This document shows positions 25,562 through 33,965 of a stretch of 64,000 nt of DNA, in pieces; the stretch's first letter is position 1; every line of letters starts with the position of its first letter. The translations under genes were made by a program, and so were the position numbers. Origin of the DNA: Sva-07 sp963828415 (GTDB lineage: Bacteria; Actinomycetota; Acidimicrobiia; Acidimicrobiales; Ilumatobacteraceae); contig CAWHEI010000009.1 in assembly GCA_963828415.1 (NCBI GenBank), forward strand, positions 248,001-312,000. The letters are read 5' to 3'. The notes under the pieces were generated by a model that ran no database searches, was not told the DNA's origin, and saw nothing but the letters and a program-made list of their open reading frames with translations.

Positions 25562-26427
25562 CAGGTTCCCGATGCTACGGGGCCCGCCAGCAGCTCGTTG
25601 TAGGCGGCAACTGCTTCGGTGGCTGCCAGCGACGGGTTGCCGCCGAAGGCCGGGCACCATTGCTGGAACGAGCACCAGTCGCACAGCTTGCTCTTGCGAG
25701 GGCGGAAGTCGCCGGTGGTGCACGCCCGCTCGACCGCGGACCACACCGCGGTGGTTCGTGTCGTGATGAACTTCACCGACTGCGCCGACGGCACCGTTTC
25801 GATCGTTTCACCGGACGCCAGGTACATCAGGCGGACCTTCGCCGGTCGCCTGCCGAACACCGCCTCGCACAGGAACGAATAGAAGTGGACGCCGGCGAGG
25901 CTCTTCTGTTCGAAGTTCCCCGACGGTGCACGGCCGGTCTTGTAGTCCGTGACGACCAGTTCGCCGTCGGCGTCGAGTTCGAGCCGATCGATGATGCCCC
26001 GCAGCGTGAGGTCGCCGACCGGTGCCTCCATCCAGAGTTCGAGGCCGATCTCGCGCACGGTGGTCGGATCCTCCATGGCGAAGTACTTGTCGATCAACGC
26101 ATGGCAGTCGCGGTCGAAGCGGTCGATCGCGTCGCCTTCGAGCCGCAAGCCAACGTAGTCGGGGTGCGTGCGGTACTCGTCGAGCGCTGCCGCCATGTCG
26201 GCGGCCAACGCCTCGTGAGTGCGGTCAGCAGGCGGGCGCACGAACAGCAGCTCGAGCGCCCGGTGCACGATCGTGCCCTTGGACGTGGCCACGCCCGGAG
26301 GCTCGGGCAGCTTCTCGATGCTCGAGAAGCGGAACTGCATCGGACACGACGTGAACGACGACACCCGCGAGGGCGACAGCGACATCGGCACCGGAAACGT
26401 CGATGCGGGAATTGCGGTGTCGGTCAT
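25561..26427 (-). CDS. PD-(D/E)XK nuclease (RecB/Cas4-like exonuclease family)
   Basis: A 288-aa protein. The nuclease core is seen as SLSPSRVSSFTSCPMQFRF (the typical Y/F-S-x-S-R entry with a first Cys), GTIVHRALELL (motif I His), ELWMEAPVGDLTLRGIIDRL (motif II Asp), VVTDYKTGRA (motif III, D-x-K) and C-terminal LCDWCSFQQWCPAF. The Cys set matches Fe-S-binding Cas4/AddB-like nucleases. It stands alone with no cas or helicase genes nearby, so a DNA repair role is most likely. ATG 26427 follows a TACGAT box by seven bases (plus 26435-26440); ATG 26436 is three codons upstream but would start inside that box. Confidence 0.9.
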   Translation of the reverse strand: MTDTAIPASTFPVPMSLSPSRVSSFTSCPMQFRFSSIEKLPEPPGVATSKGTIVHRALELLFVRPPADRTHEALAADMAAALDEYRTHPDYVGLRLEGDAIDRFDRDCHALIDKYFAMEDPTTVREIGLELWMEAPVGDLTLRGIIDRLELDADGELVVTDYKTGRAPSGNFEQKSLAGVHFYSFLCEAVFGRRPAKVRLMYLASGETIETVPSAQSVKFITTRTTAVWSAVERACTTGDFRPRKSKLCDWCSFQQWCPAFGGNPSLAATEAVAAYNELLAGPVASGT

Positions 26428-26451
26428 GTCTCCCATCGTAGATGGGGGCTG

Positions 26452-27294
26452 TCACGGGGTTGCGGCGTCGCGTACCAGCTGTGCCATCGCCGTCGGGTCG
26501 ATGAACGGGGCGAAGTGGTTCCAGGCGTCGTTCTCGATGTACGACGCGTTCGGCAGGGCGCCGGCGATGTCTTTGGCGATGGCAGCAGGACCGAACTCGT
26601 CGACCTTGCCGGCCACCACGACCACCCGCGTCGCGATCTCCGGGAGGTCTGCCCAGGTCGCGTGGGCGCCACCGGTGTCGAAGGTGCGTGCTTCGTGTTC
26701 GGGATCGCACTTCAGGCGGACCCCTTCGGGTGCGGGGCGGAAGCCGTGGGCCACGTAGAGGCGCAACACGTCCGGATCGAACGCCATCATCGGCGGTTTC
26801 GACGAGTAGTTGGCGATCGCATCGTCGAACGTGTCGAAGGCGGCCCGTCGCTTGCGTGCTCCTCTCGACAGGATCGTTCCGTTGTTCTCCGTGCCGTCGT
26901 GGGGGTCGACCTCGCGAGGCGGGAACACGATCGGCTCGAAGGCGACGATCAGGTCGAACAGGCCCGGATCGCGATGAGCAGCCATCAGCAACCCTGCGCC
27001 ACCCATCGAGTGCCCGAACCCGACGAGGCCGCCGTCGGGGGCGACGGCACGCGCGGCGACGAGCGCGTCGTCGCCGTAGCGGCCCCACTCGACGTGCCAG
27101 TCGTCAGGGCGAGCGGTGTCGCCGTGGCCGCGGTAGTCGAGCGCGTACGACGTGAATTCGTCGCTCAGCTCGTCGGCGATCGGGAGGTAGCAGTAGCCGT
27201 GGAAGCCGGTTGCGTGCGAGAGCAGCAGCGGCCGGCCGGCGCCTCCGAACTCGTGGATTGCAACACTGACGTGATCGGACGAGGCAACGCGCAC
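26452..27294 (-). CDS. alpha/beta hydrolase
   Basis: A 280-aa hydrolase with oxyanion segment HATGFHGYC, DYRGHGDTARPDD and nucleophile elbow GFGHSMGGAG (Ser in G-H-S-M-G). The acid residue is in VVVVAGKVDEFGP and the His in NDAWNHFAPF. It probably hydrolyses an ester or a C-C bond; the substrate is not evident. GTG 27294 was selected because the upstream in-frame region overlaps the acyl-CoA dehydrogenase gene and reads as its shadow. The gene lies 40 bases after that dehydrogenase in the same direction and may be in its operon. Confidence 0.88.
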   Translation of the reverse strand: MRVASSDHVSVAIHEFGGAGRPLLLSHATGFHGYCYLPIADELSDEFTSYALDYRGHGDTARPDDWHVEWGRYGDDALVAARAVAPDGGLVGFGHSMGGAGLLMAAHRDPGLFDLIVAFEPIVFPPREVDPHDGTENNGTILSRGARKRRAAFDTFDDAIANYSSKPPMMAFDPDVLRLYVAHGFRPAPEGVRLKCDPEHEARTFDTGGAHATWADLPEIATRVVVVAGKVDEFGPAAIAKDIAGALPNASYIENDAWNHFAPFIDPTAMAQLVRDAATP

Positions 27295-27334
27295 CGGGCC
27301 ATCATGGCGACGGCTCGCCGCCGCATGCGAATCG

Positions 27335-28453
27335 TCAGGTCGGCTTGGGTTCGCGGGGGAGACCGAGCAGGCGCTCGCCGATGATGTTGCGCTGCACCTG
27401 ACTGGATCCGCCGGCGATCCGGCCGCCCGGCGCGGCGAGCATGCCGGTGGCGCTCGGGCCGTCGAGCATGGCCTGCGGGCCGTCGAGGCCACCTCGGAGC
27501 ATCGCCACCTCGAACATCATCTCGGTGATGCCGAGCTTCATCAGCGAGGCGGCCGTCGATGCCACTGGGCCCTGGCGTTGTGCCATTGCCTTCATGGCGC
27601 TGCCGCTCGTCAGAAGACCGGCGAGTTGTTGACGTTCGATCGCCGTGAGGTCGCGCCCTTCGGCGAGGTGGGCCATCTGGTCGAGTCGCCGTTCGAGCCC
27701 GATCACCGACGTGCCGATGTGGCCGCGCTCGCTGGTGAGCACCGCCATTCCGACCCCCCAACCTCCGTGCAGCGGGCCGAGCAGGCAGTCGGCCGGGAGC
27801 GAGACGTCGGTGAAGAACACCTCGTCGAACTCGGCCTCGCCGGTCATCTGCTTCAGCGGGCGGACCTCGATGCCGGGGAGGTCCATCGGGCACAGGAAGA
27901 ACGAGATCCCGTCGTGTTTCGGTGCCTCCTCGAGCGGTCGGGTCCGAGCCATCAGGATGCCCCAATTGCTGTAGCGCCCGCCCGAGCACCACACCTTCTG
28001 GCCGTTGACCACGTAGCGCTCGCCGTCGAGTTCGGCCCGTGTCGACAACGAGCCGAGGTCACTGCCGGCGCCCGGTTCGGAGAAGAGCTGACACCACACG
28101 TGTTCCGTCGCCAGCGTCGCACGCAGGTGCGCTGCCTGCTGTTCTGGTGTGCCGTACCGCATGATCGCGCCACCAGCGAGCACGAATCCGACCATGTTGA
28201 ACACGGCGGGCACCCCGGCACGCGCGCATTCGAGCAGCCAGGCACCGTTGTGCTCCGCCGTCAATCCACGGCCCCCGTGCTCGACCGGCCAGTGGATTCC
28301 CGCCCACCCGTCGGCGGTCAGCCGTCGCTGCCAGTCGAGTCCTGCGTCGACGAGATCCGGAGGGCAGATCGCCCCGTAGTCACGCGGGGCATGTGCTCGA
28401 TTGGTCGCCAGCCACTCTGCTGCCTGTGCCTGGAAGTCCTCGACCGAAATCAC
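27335..28453 (-). CDS. acyl-CoA dehydrogenase
   Basis: A 372-aa flavoenzyme. The N-terminal helical domain is followed by FSEPGAGSDLGSLSTRAE, the typical FAD/substrate block, the beta domain with VNGQKVWCSGG, and a C-terminal helical domain ending RIAGGSSQVQRNIIGERLLGLPRE, the usual FAD-binding tail (GGSSQVQRNII). The type with W at IHWPVEHGGRG is common in actinobacterial steroid, terpene and branched-chain degradation (FadE-type). The catalytic base cannot be placed with certainty. The start is GTG 28453. The upstream gene on the same strand is an MFE-2-like SDR, separated by a large hairpin. Confidence 0.92.
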   Translation of the reverse strand: MISVEDFQAQAAEWLATNRAHAPRDYGAICPPDLVDAGLDWQRRLTADGWAGIHWPVEHGGRGLTAEHNGAWLLECARAGVPAVFNMVGFVLAGGAIMRYGTPEQQAAHLRATLATEHVWCQLFSEPGAGSDLGSLSTRAELDGERYVVNGQKVWCSGGRYSNWGILMARTRPLEEAPKHDGISFFLCPMDLPGIEVRPLKQMTGEAEFDEVFFTDVSLPADCLLGPLHGGWGVGMAVLTSERGHIGTSVIGLERRLDQMAHLAEGRDLTAIERQQLAGLLTSGSAMKAMAQRQGPVASTAASLMKLGITEMMFEVAMLRGGLDGPQAMLDGPSATGMLAAPGGRIAGGSSQVQRNIIGERLLGLPREPKPT

Positions 28454-28501
28454 GATGCCAGTGTCGCGGCCGGACGTCGCCGCAAACGACCCCGGCAGCC
28501 G

Positions 28502-28548
28502 TTCTCGTGAACAAGTACGCGCTCAGAACGCGCAGTTGTTCGCGAGAA
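28502..28548. terminator. large hairpin between SDR and acyl-CoA dehydrogenase genes
   Basis: TTCTCGTGAACAA (28502-28514) pairs with TTGTTCGCGAGAA (28536-28548) at 12 of 13 positions; the 21-base interior contains two more GC-rich half-sites (CGCGC...GCGCG) and a CTCAG core. No U-run follows on either strand. It probably ends the SDR transcript, and its layout recalls the nested hairpins at 45.6 and 60.5 kb. Confidence 0.5.
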
Positions 28549-28572
28549 TCTGGATGGCGTCCGGGCGTGGCC

Positions 28573-29469
28573 TCAGGACAGCGCTTTGAGGAACAGCGCG
28601 GTCTCGTCGGCGATGGTTGCCGGCACCGCGTAGCCGTCCTGGGCCGTGACGTCGCCCCAGTGGGCGGCGAGATCCTCGGGCGTGAGATCGCTGGTGTTCG
28701 TGTAGCCGACCGTCTCGGCGATGAACACCTCGGCGACGCGGCCGCCACCGACGGAGAACACCCGCCCGGTCGCCTCGCACGACTCGTGGGCGAGGTAGGT
28801 GACCAGCGGCGAGATCAGTTCGGGCTGGAGCTTCTCGCCCAGGCCGCCGAGGATGTCCTCGGTCATGCGGGTGAGCGCCAGCGGTGCGATGGCGTTGGCC
28901 TTGATGTTGAACTTGGCGCCTTCGACCGCGAGCACGTTGGTGAAGCCGACGAGGCCCATCTTGGCGGCGCCGTAGTTGGCCTGACCGAAGTTGCCGAAGA
29001 TGCCGGCCGCCGACGAGGTCGACACGATGCGGCCGTAGCCCTGTTCGCGCATGATCTTCCAGGCGGGCTGCGTGACGTTGAACGCACCACGGAGGTGGAC
29101 GGCGATCACCGGGTCGAACAGGTCGGCGTCCATGTTGTGGAACGACTTGTCGCGCAGGATGCCGGCGTTGTTGATCACGATGTCGACCTTGCCGAACGCG
29201 TCGACGGCGCTCTGCACGATTGCCTCGCCACCTTCGGGGGTGGCGACCGAGTCGGTGTTCGCAACGGCTTCGCCGCCTGCCGCCTTGATCTCGTCGACGA
29301 CGAGCTGCGCTGCGCCCTTGTCGCTGCCGGTGCCGTCGACGGCGCCTCCGAGATCGTTCACCACGATGAGCGCACCGCGCTTGGCCATCATCAGCGCGTG
29401 CTGCTTTCCGAGGCCGCCACCGGCGCCCGTGATGATCGCTACCTTGCCGTCGAATCCGAGATCAGTCAT
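28573..29469 (-). CDS. MFE-2-type SDR (3-hydroxyacyl-CoA dehydrogenase domain)
   Basis: A 298-aa SDR of the multifunctional-enzyme-2 type: TGAGGGLGKQHALMMAKRGA, VVNDLGG, INNAGILRDKSF, catalytic Ser in STSSAAGIFGN and YGAAK in QANYGAAKMG. The VVNDLGGAVDGTGS and GNFGQANYGAAK blocks are diagnostic for the (3R)-hydroxyacyl-CoA dehydrogenase domain that, in peroxisomal MFE-2, is joined to a hydratase and SCP2. Here it is stand-alone with a roughly 45-residue C-terminal extension. It likely oxidises 3-hydroxyacyl-CoA esters in beta-oxidation. ATG 29469 has TAGCGT eight bases upstream (plus 29478-29483). A relative sits at 58.7 kb. Confidence 0.92.
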   Translation of the reverse strand: MTDLGFDGKVAIITGAGGGLGKQHALMMAKRGALIVVNDLGGAVDGTGSDKGAAQLVVDEIKAAGGEAVANTDSVATPEGGEAIVQSAVDAFGKVDIVINNAGILRDKSFHNMDADLFDPVIAVHLRGAFNVTQPAWKIMREQGYGRIVSTSSAAGIFGNFGQANYGAAKMGLVGFTNVLAVEGAKFNIKANAIAPLALTRMTEDILGGLGEKLQPELISPLVTYLAHESCEATGRVFSVGGGRVAEVFIAETVGYTNTSDLTPEDLAAHWGDVTAQDGYAVPATIADETALFLKALS

Positions 29470-29490
29470 GGCGTCCAACGCTAACGGCGC

Positions 29491-30273
29491 TCAGCCGAAC
29501 CGGTGAAAACCACCCTCCACGTTCAGAACCTGTCCACGGATCCATGCGCCTTCGTCGCTCACGAGGAACCCGACGACATCGGCGATGTCGCTCGGTGTTC
29601 CCCATCGTCCATCCGGGAACATCGCGGCGACCGCCGCGTGTGCATCCCCGTCTGCGTAGCCGGTGTCGACCGGTCCAGGATTGATGCAGTTCGCGATGAT
29701 GCGCGACTTCGACAGCGCGTGATCGATCGACGCCGTCATCTGATGCAGTGCGCCCTTCGACACGGCGTACGCGATCTCGCCGTCCATCGGTTGCAGGCCC
29801 TGACCGCTCGTGAACCACAGCATCCGTCCGACCGGGGGCGCGCTCGACGGGACCGACACGTGACGTTGCGCGAATCGCTGCGCGAGAAGCACCACGCTGC
29901 GTACGTTCGCCGCCCAGCACCGATCGAGTTCGTCGGCGCTGACCTCGTCGAGCGACCCGTGCGACGATCGGGCGTGGACGGCCGCGATGATGTCGATGCG
30001 GCCGTGGAGTTCGATCACTTCGTCGATGAGCGCGCCCGGTACTGCGGGGTCCTCCAGATCGTGACAACCGACTTCGAACGCGGTGGGATCGAGTGGCTGT
30101 TCGCCCCACGGCATCTCGGCGTCGTGTGGCGACCAACCCGTGGCGACCACGGTCGCTCCCTGGTCGTGGAGCCGTTGGGCAATGGTGGCGGCGATCCCGA
30201 TCGGCCGTGACACCCCGGTCACGAGTGCCACGCGCCCGTCGAGTCGCCGTCGGTCGGGTGGGTTCGGGGCCAT
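29491..30273 (-). CDS. SDR-family oxidoreductase
   Basis: A 260-aa SDR with a slightly altered cofactor motif, TGVSRPIGIAATIAQRL (Pro in place of the second Gly), and an unusual HARSSHG segment where most SDRs have NNAG. Catalytic residues are in WFTSGQGLQPMDGEIAYAVSKGAL (Ser, then Y-x-x-x-K). The C-terminus IRGQVLNVEGGFHRFG is normal. The missing NNAG Asn may change cofactor handling or catalysis. Substrate unknown. TAACCT lies five bases before ATG 30273 (plus 30279-30284). The gene sits 21 bases upstream of the MFE-2-type SDR on the same strand. Confidence 0.85.
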   Translation of the reverse strand: MAPNPPDRRRLDGRVALVTGVSRPIGIAATIAQRLHDQGATVVATGWSPHDAEMPWGEQPLDPTAFEVGCHDLEDPAVPGALIDEVIELHGRIDIIAAVHARSSHGSLDEVSADELDRCWAANVRSVVLLAQRFAQRHVSVPSSAPPVGRMLWFTSGQGLQPMDGEIAYAVSKGALHQMTASIDHALSKSRIIANCINPGPVDTGYADGDAHAAVAAMFPDGRWGTPSDIADVVGFLVSDEGAWIRGQVLNVEGGFHRFG

Positions 30274-30316
30274 GCCCGAGGTTACGTCTGCCCCGGCGAA
30301 GGCGCGAGACTGCGGC

Positions 30317-30856
30317 ATGCACAACGTTCATCTCCGCACCTGCATCGGCGTGGCCGCCGGTGCGCTCGTTCTCGCCGCCTGCGGCAGCAGCGCAGCCGAC
30401 AGCGGCGAGGTCGTGATCGAGGAGAAGCTGGCCGACGAGATCGGGCTCGGTGACCTCGACGCCACCTGCAACGAACCCGAGGGTCTGAAGGAAGGTGAGA
30501 CCTTCACCTGCACGGCGACCACGTCTGACGGAACGACCATCGAACTGCTCGGCACGATGACCACCGACGACGAGTTCGAGGTGGTGACCACGAATCTGCT
30601 CACCGCGGATGACGTCGTCGCGATCCGTGAGGAGGGTGCCCGTGTCCTGTCCGAGGAGGTCGGCGCCACGATCCTGCCGGAGGACATCGAGTGCGCCGAG
30701 GGAAGCGTCGTGCTCGACGACGTCGGCGACTTCCAGTGCACGATCACCGACACGGGAACCGGCGACGTGTACGCCTTGACCGTCAGCACCGGCGGGCTCG
30801 AGCCCGGAGTCGGCGTTCGCGAATTGGCGTTCCAGATCGGCGACGCTCCGCTCTGA
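30317..30856 (+). CDS. secreted lipoprotein with two DUF4333-like repeats
   Basis: A 179-aa lipoprotein. The signal peptide CIGVAAGALVLAACGSS ends in a lipobox (L-A-A-C), so the mature protein should be lipid-anchored outside the membrane. Two roughly 65-residue repeats follow, each with a Cys pair: CNEPEGLKEGETFTCTATT and CAEGSVVLDDVGDFQCTITD. The spacing and the GxxFxC tail match DUF4333, an actinobacterial extracytoplasmic domain of unknown role. Acidic composition is strong. It is divergent from the SDR gene and convergent with the GH65 gene, so it is a single-gene unit. Confidence 0.82.
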   Translation: MHNVHLRTCIGVAAGALVLAACGSSAADSGEVVIEEKLADEIGLGDLDATCNEPEGLKEGETFTCTATTSDGTTIELLGTMTTDDEFEVVTTNLLTADDVVAIREEGARVLSEEVGATILPEDIECAEGSVVLDDVGDFQCTITDTGTGDVYALTVSTGGLEPGVGVRELAFQIGDAPL

Positions 30857-30872
30857 TCCGAGGCGGCTGCGC

Positions 30873-33242
30873 TCAGCGGTCGATGCGCAGGGGTTCGTCG
30901 GACGTCACCAGCACGACGCCGTCATCGATGCGAACCGGGACACCGCTGCCGGACAACAGGGCGATCGTCATGCCACCGGGATCGACGTCGACGCTCATGA
31001 TCGAGCCGTGCCGGCGGAGACGGAAGCTGAGACCGTCCCATCCGCTCGGCAGCCTCGGCGAGAACTCGATGTGGTTGCCCTGCTCGACCATGCCGGCGAA
31101 ACCGTGCACGATGCCTGCCCACACGCCGCCGGCATTCGCGACGTGCACACCGTCGGCGGTGTTTCCGTGCGAGTCCGACAGGTCGAGGTACAGCGCCCTC
31201 GTGAAGTACTCGAGTGCGAGTTCGTCGTAGCCGACCTCGGCCGCGACGACTGCTTGCACACACGACGACAACGACGAGTCGCCCGTGGTGATCGGATCGT
31301 AGAAGTCGAAGTTGCGACGCTTCTGCTCGACCGGAAACCGCTCGGACCGCAGGAACATCGCCAGGACGACGTCGGCCTGCTTCAACACCTGGTGGCGGTA
31401 GATGACCAGCGGGTGGTAGTGCAGCAGCAGCGGGAAGTTCTCCGGCGGCGTCGTCTCCCAGTCCCACGGTTCGAGTTCGAGGAACTCGGAGTCCTGCGGA
31501 TTGATGCCGAGTTCGTCGTCGAACGGGATGAACATGCAGTCGGCCGCAGCGTCCCAGTCGTCGAGTTCCTGGAGTTCGAGGTCGGTCACCCGAGTGAGTG
31601 CCTCGAACGCCTCCGGGTTCCACTGCGCCAGGAACCTGACCGTTCGCGCCGCGTAGCGGAGATTGAACCTCGCCATCACGTTCGTGTAGAAGTTGTCGTT
31701 GACGACGGTCGTGTACTCGTCCGGCCCCGTGACACGGTGGATGTGGAACGTGCGTGAGCCGTTCTGCGAGTAGAAGCCGAGGTCGTGCCACAGCCTCGCC
31801 GTCTCGACCAGGATCTCGGCGCCCTCGTGCGACAGGAACTCGATGTCGCCCGACGCTTCGAGGTAGCGGCGCAACGCCAGCACCACCGCTGCGTTGATGT
31901 GGTACTGCGCGGTACCTGCCGCGTAGTAGGCCGAGGCCTCTTCGCCGTTGATGGTTCGCCACGGGTACAACGCACCGACCTGGCTCATCTCGCGGGCGCG
32001 CTCGCGCGCCGCGTCGAGCATCTGCCAGCGGAACCGCACGACCTTGCGGGCTGCTTCGGGCATCGTGTACGACAGGAACGGCGCGACGTACACCTCGGTG
32101 TCCCAGAAGTAGTGGCCGTCGTAACCGCCTCCGGTGACCCCCTTCGCGGCGATGCCCTGCTCTTGGGTGCGAGCCGATGCCTGGGCCAACTGGAACAGGT
32201 TCCACCGGAGCGCCTGTTGCGCTCGATCGTCGCCGCGCAGCTCGATGTCGGAGTGCTCCCAGAACTCGTCGAGCCATTCGCGCTGTTCGAGCACGATCTG
32301 CTCGACGCCGTCGGCCTCGGCACGCTCGAGCGTCCGCGAACAGCGGTCGGCGAGTTCGACGGCCGGTACTCCGTTGGAGGAGTGGTACGACACCAGCTTG
32401 GTGATCTTGATCGGATCGCCCGGCGTGGCACGGATGGTGAACACCGTCTTGGCGAGATCGGGCCCGACATGGGTGGTGACGTCGACCTGACACGAGGTGT
32501 CGATGTGGTGCCGGGTGCCACACGCGAGAGTCATCTTGCTGTTCGCGCATCGGTAGCCGAGCACGATCTCGTTGCCGTCCTCGCGCTGCAGCTGCGGCTG
32601 CAGGACCCGGTGGTTGAACTTGCGCGACTGGCGTGGATCCTTTCCTTCGCCGAGGGCTGCGGACTTGACGTGGTACTCGTCCTCGCCGTCCTGACGGTTC
32701 AGGAGCTGCGACGACACCACCACGGGCGCTGCAGCGTCGAGGAGCGTGATCTCGAAGGTGAGCACGGCGAGGTGTCGGTGCACGAAGCTGACCATGCGCT
32801 GCGACGACACCCGGACCCGTTTACCGGCGGGGGTGCGCCAGATCATGTCGCGCGTGAGGGTGCCGTTGCGGAAGTCGACGGCTCGCTCGTAGCTGTCGAG
32901 GTCGGCGGTGGGCAGCAGCAGGGGCTCGTCGTCGACGTAGAGCTTGAGCAGCTTGGCGTCGGGGACGTTGACGATCGTCTGGCCGGTCTTGGCGAACCCG
33001 AACGCGTCTTCGGCGTGCAGGATCGGCCAGGTCTCGTGGAATCCGTTCAGGTAGGTGCCGTGGCTGTGGGCCTCGCGGCCCTCCTCAGGATTCGCGCGCA
33101 TCCCGAGGTAGCCGTTGCCGAGCGCGAACAGGGTTTCGGTCGTGCCGAGGTCGTCGTTGGAGTACGAGTGCTCGACGAGTCGCCACGGCTCGAGGGGGAA
33201 CCGGTGGGCGGGCAACCCGAGCGGAGGTGGCAGGCGGTTCAT
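30873..33242 (-). CDS. glycoside hydrolase family 65 phosphorylase (maltose/trehalose/kojibiose type)
   Basis: A 789-aa inverting phosphorylase. The N-terminal domain begins LFALGNGYLGMRANPEEG, a GH65 signature. The (alpha/alpha)6 catalytic domain has GYDGHYFWDTEVYVAPFLSY and the general acid Glu in TGPDEYTTVVNDNFYTN (about residue 509). The phosphate-binding region lies in ITTGDSSLSSC and NAGGVWAGIVHGFAG. It would cleave an alpha-linked glucose disaccharide with phosphate to give beta-glucose-1-phosphate; maltose, trehalose, kojibiose and nigerose cannot be told apart here. The start overlaps the stop of the beta-phosphoglucomutase gene by four bases (ATGA), which fits the classic two-step pathway. 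Confidence 0.95.
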   Translation of the reverse strand: MNRLPPPLGLPAHRFPLEPWRLVEHSYSNDDLGTTETLFALGNGYLGMRANPEEGREAHSHGTYLNGFHETWPILHAEDAFGFAKTGQTIVNVPDAKLLKLYVDDEPLLLPTADLDSYERAVDFRNGTLTRDMIWRTPAGKRVRVSSQRMVSFVHRHLAVLTFEITLLDAAAPVVVSSQLLNRQDGEDEYHVKSAALGEGKDPRQSRKFNHRVLQPQLQREDGNEIVLGYRCANSKMTLACGTRHHIDTSCQVDVTTHVGPDLAKTVFTIRATPGDPIKITKLVSYHSSNGVPAVELADRCSRTLERAEADGVEQIVLEQREWLDEFWEHSDIELRGDDRAQQALRWNLFQLAQASARTQEQGIAAKGVTGGGYDGHYFWDTEVYVAPFLSYTMPEAARKVVRFRWQMLDAARERAREMSQVGALYPWRTINGEEASAYYAAGTAQYHINAAVVLALRRYLEASGDIEFLSHEGAEILVETARLWHDLGFYSQNGSRTFHIHRVTGPDEYTTVVNDNFYTNVMARFNLRYAARTVRFLAQWNPEAFEALTRVTDLELQELDDWDAAADCMFIPFDDELGINPQDSEFLELEPWDWETTPPENFPLLLHYHPLVIYRHQVLKQADVVLAMFLRSERFPVEQKRRNFDFYDPITTGDSSLSSCVQAVVAAEVGYDELALEYFTRALYLDLSDSHGNTADGVHVANAGGVWAGIVHGFAGMVEQGNHIEFSPRLPSGWDGLSFRLRRHGSIMSVDVDPGGMTIALLSGSGVPVRIDDGVVLVTSDEPLRIDR

Positions 33243-33955
33243 CGGAGGAGCTCCGCCAGGTCGTCGACGACGAACGTGGCGCCGTGCTCGAGCAGGGTGG
33301 TGGCACCGGCGCCACGGTCGACACCGATCACCACGGCGAACTCACCGGCAGCGCCGGCGGTCACGCCGGACACCGCGTCTTCGACCACGACGGCGTGGTC
33401 AGGTGCCACCCCGATGCGCTGCGCGGCGACGAGGTACATGTCGGGCGCCGGTTTGCCGGCGATGTGCTCGGCCGCCGCGACGGCACCGTCGACGACCACG
33501 TCGAACCGGGCGCCGAGTCCCGCCGCGTCGAGCACGCTGCGCGCGTTCTTCGACGACGACACGATCGCCGATGGGATGCCCGCATCGTCGAGCAGGTCGA
33601 TCGTGGCGAGCGATCCTGGATACGGCGCGATGCCGTCACGCTGGAGGATCGTGTTGAACAGTTCGTTCTTGCGGTTGCCCATCGCGCACACCGTGTCGGC
33701 GCCCGGGGCATCGTTCGGGTCGCCGTCGGGCAGGGTGACCTCGCGCGAGGCGAGGAACGATCGGACTCCGTCGTAGCGAGGCTTGCCGTCGATGTATCGG
33801 AGATAGTCGGCCTCGGTGTAGCCGAAGTCGGCGAACAGCTCGCCCCACGCGTGCTCGTGGATCTCGGCGGTGGGCGTGATCACACCATCGAGATCGAACA
33901 GGACGCCGCGATGGCGGGTCCAGTCGAAGTCCGCCGCAGTCGTCGTCCCCGTCAC
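33239..33955 (-). CDS. pgmB: beta-phosphoglucomutase family HAD phosphatase/mutase
   Basis: A 238-aa HAD enzyme. Motif I FDLDGVITPTAEIHEHAW has the two catalytic Asp; motif II Ser-Ser is in AIVSSSKNA; motif III Lys in AGKPAPDMYL; motif IV in VVVEDAVSGVTAG. The cap domain is of the beta-PGM type. It should convert beta-glucose-1-phosphate, the product of the downstream GH65 enzyme, to glucose-6-phosphate. GTG 33955 was preferred over GTG 33958 because TAACCT (plus 33963-33968) then stands seven bases upstream, the usual leaderless spacing in this window. Confidence 0.92.
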   Translation of the reverse strand: MTGTTTAADFDWTRHRGVLFDLDGVITPTAEIHEHAWGELFADFGYTEADYLRYIDGKPRYDGVRSFLASREVTLPDGDPNDAPGADTVCAMGNRKNELFNTILQRDGIAPYPGSLATIDLLDDAGIPSAIVSSSKNARSVLDAAGLGARFDVVVDGAVAAAEHIAGKPAPDMYLVAAQRIGVAPDHAVVVEDAVSGVTAGAAGEFAVVIGVDRGAGATTLLEHGATFVVDDLAELLR

Positions 33956-33965
33956 CACATCCAGG

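Noticed and set aside
25561..26427. RecB/Cas4-like nuclease as part of a CRISPR or defence island
   Set aside because: No cas, helicase, or other defence gene is adjacent; neighbours are a PAP2 phosphatase and a hydrolase.
26432..26446. CCCATC-GTA-GATGGG hairpin before the RecB-like gene as a terminator
   Set aside because: It coincides with the TACGAT promoter box and start region of that gene; six base pairs are too few to call.
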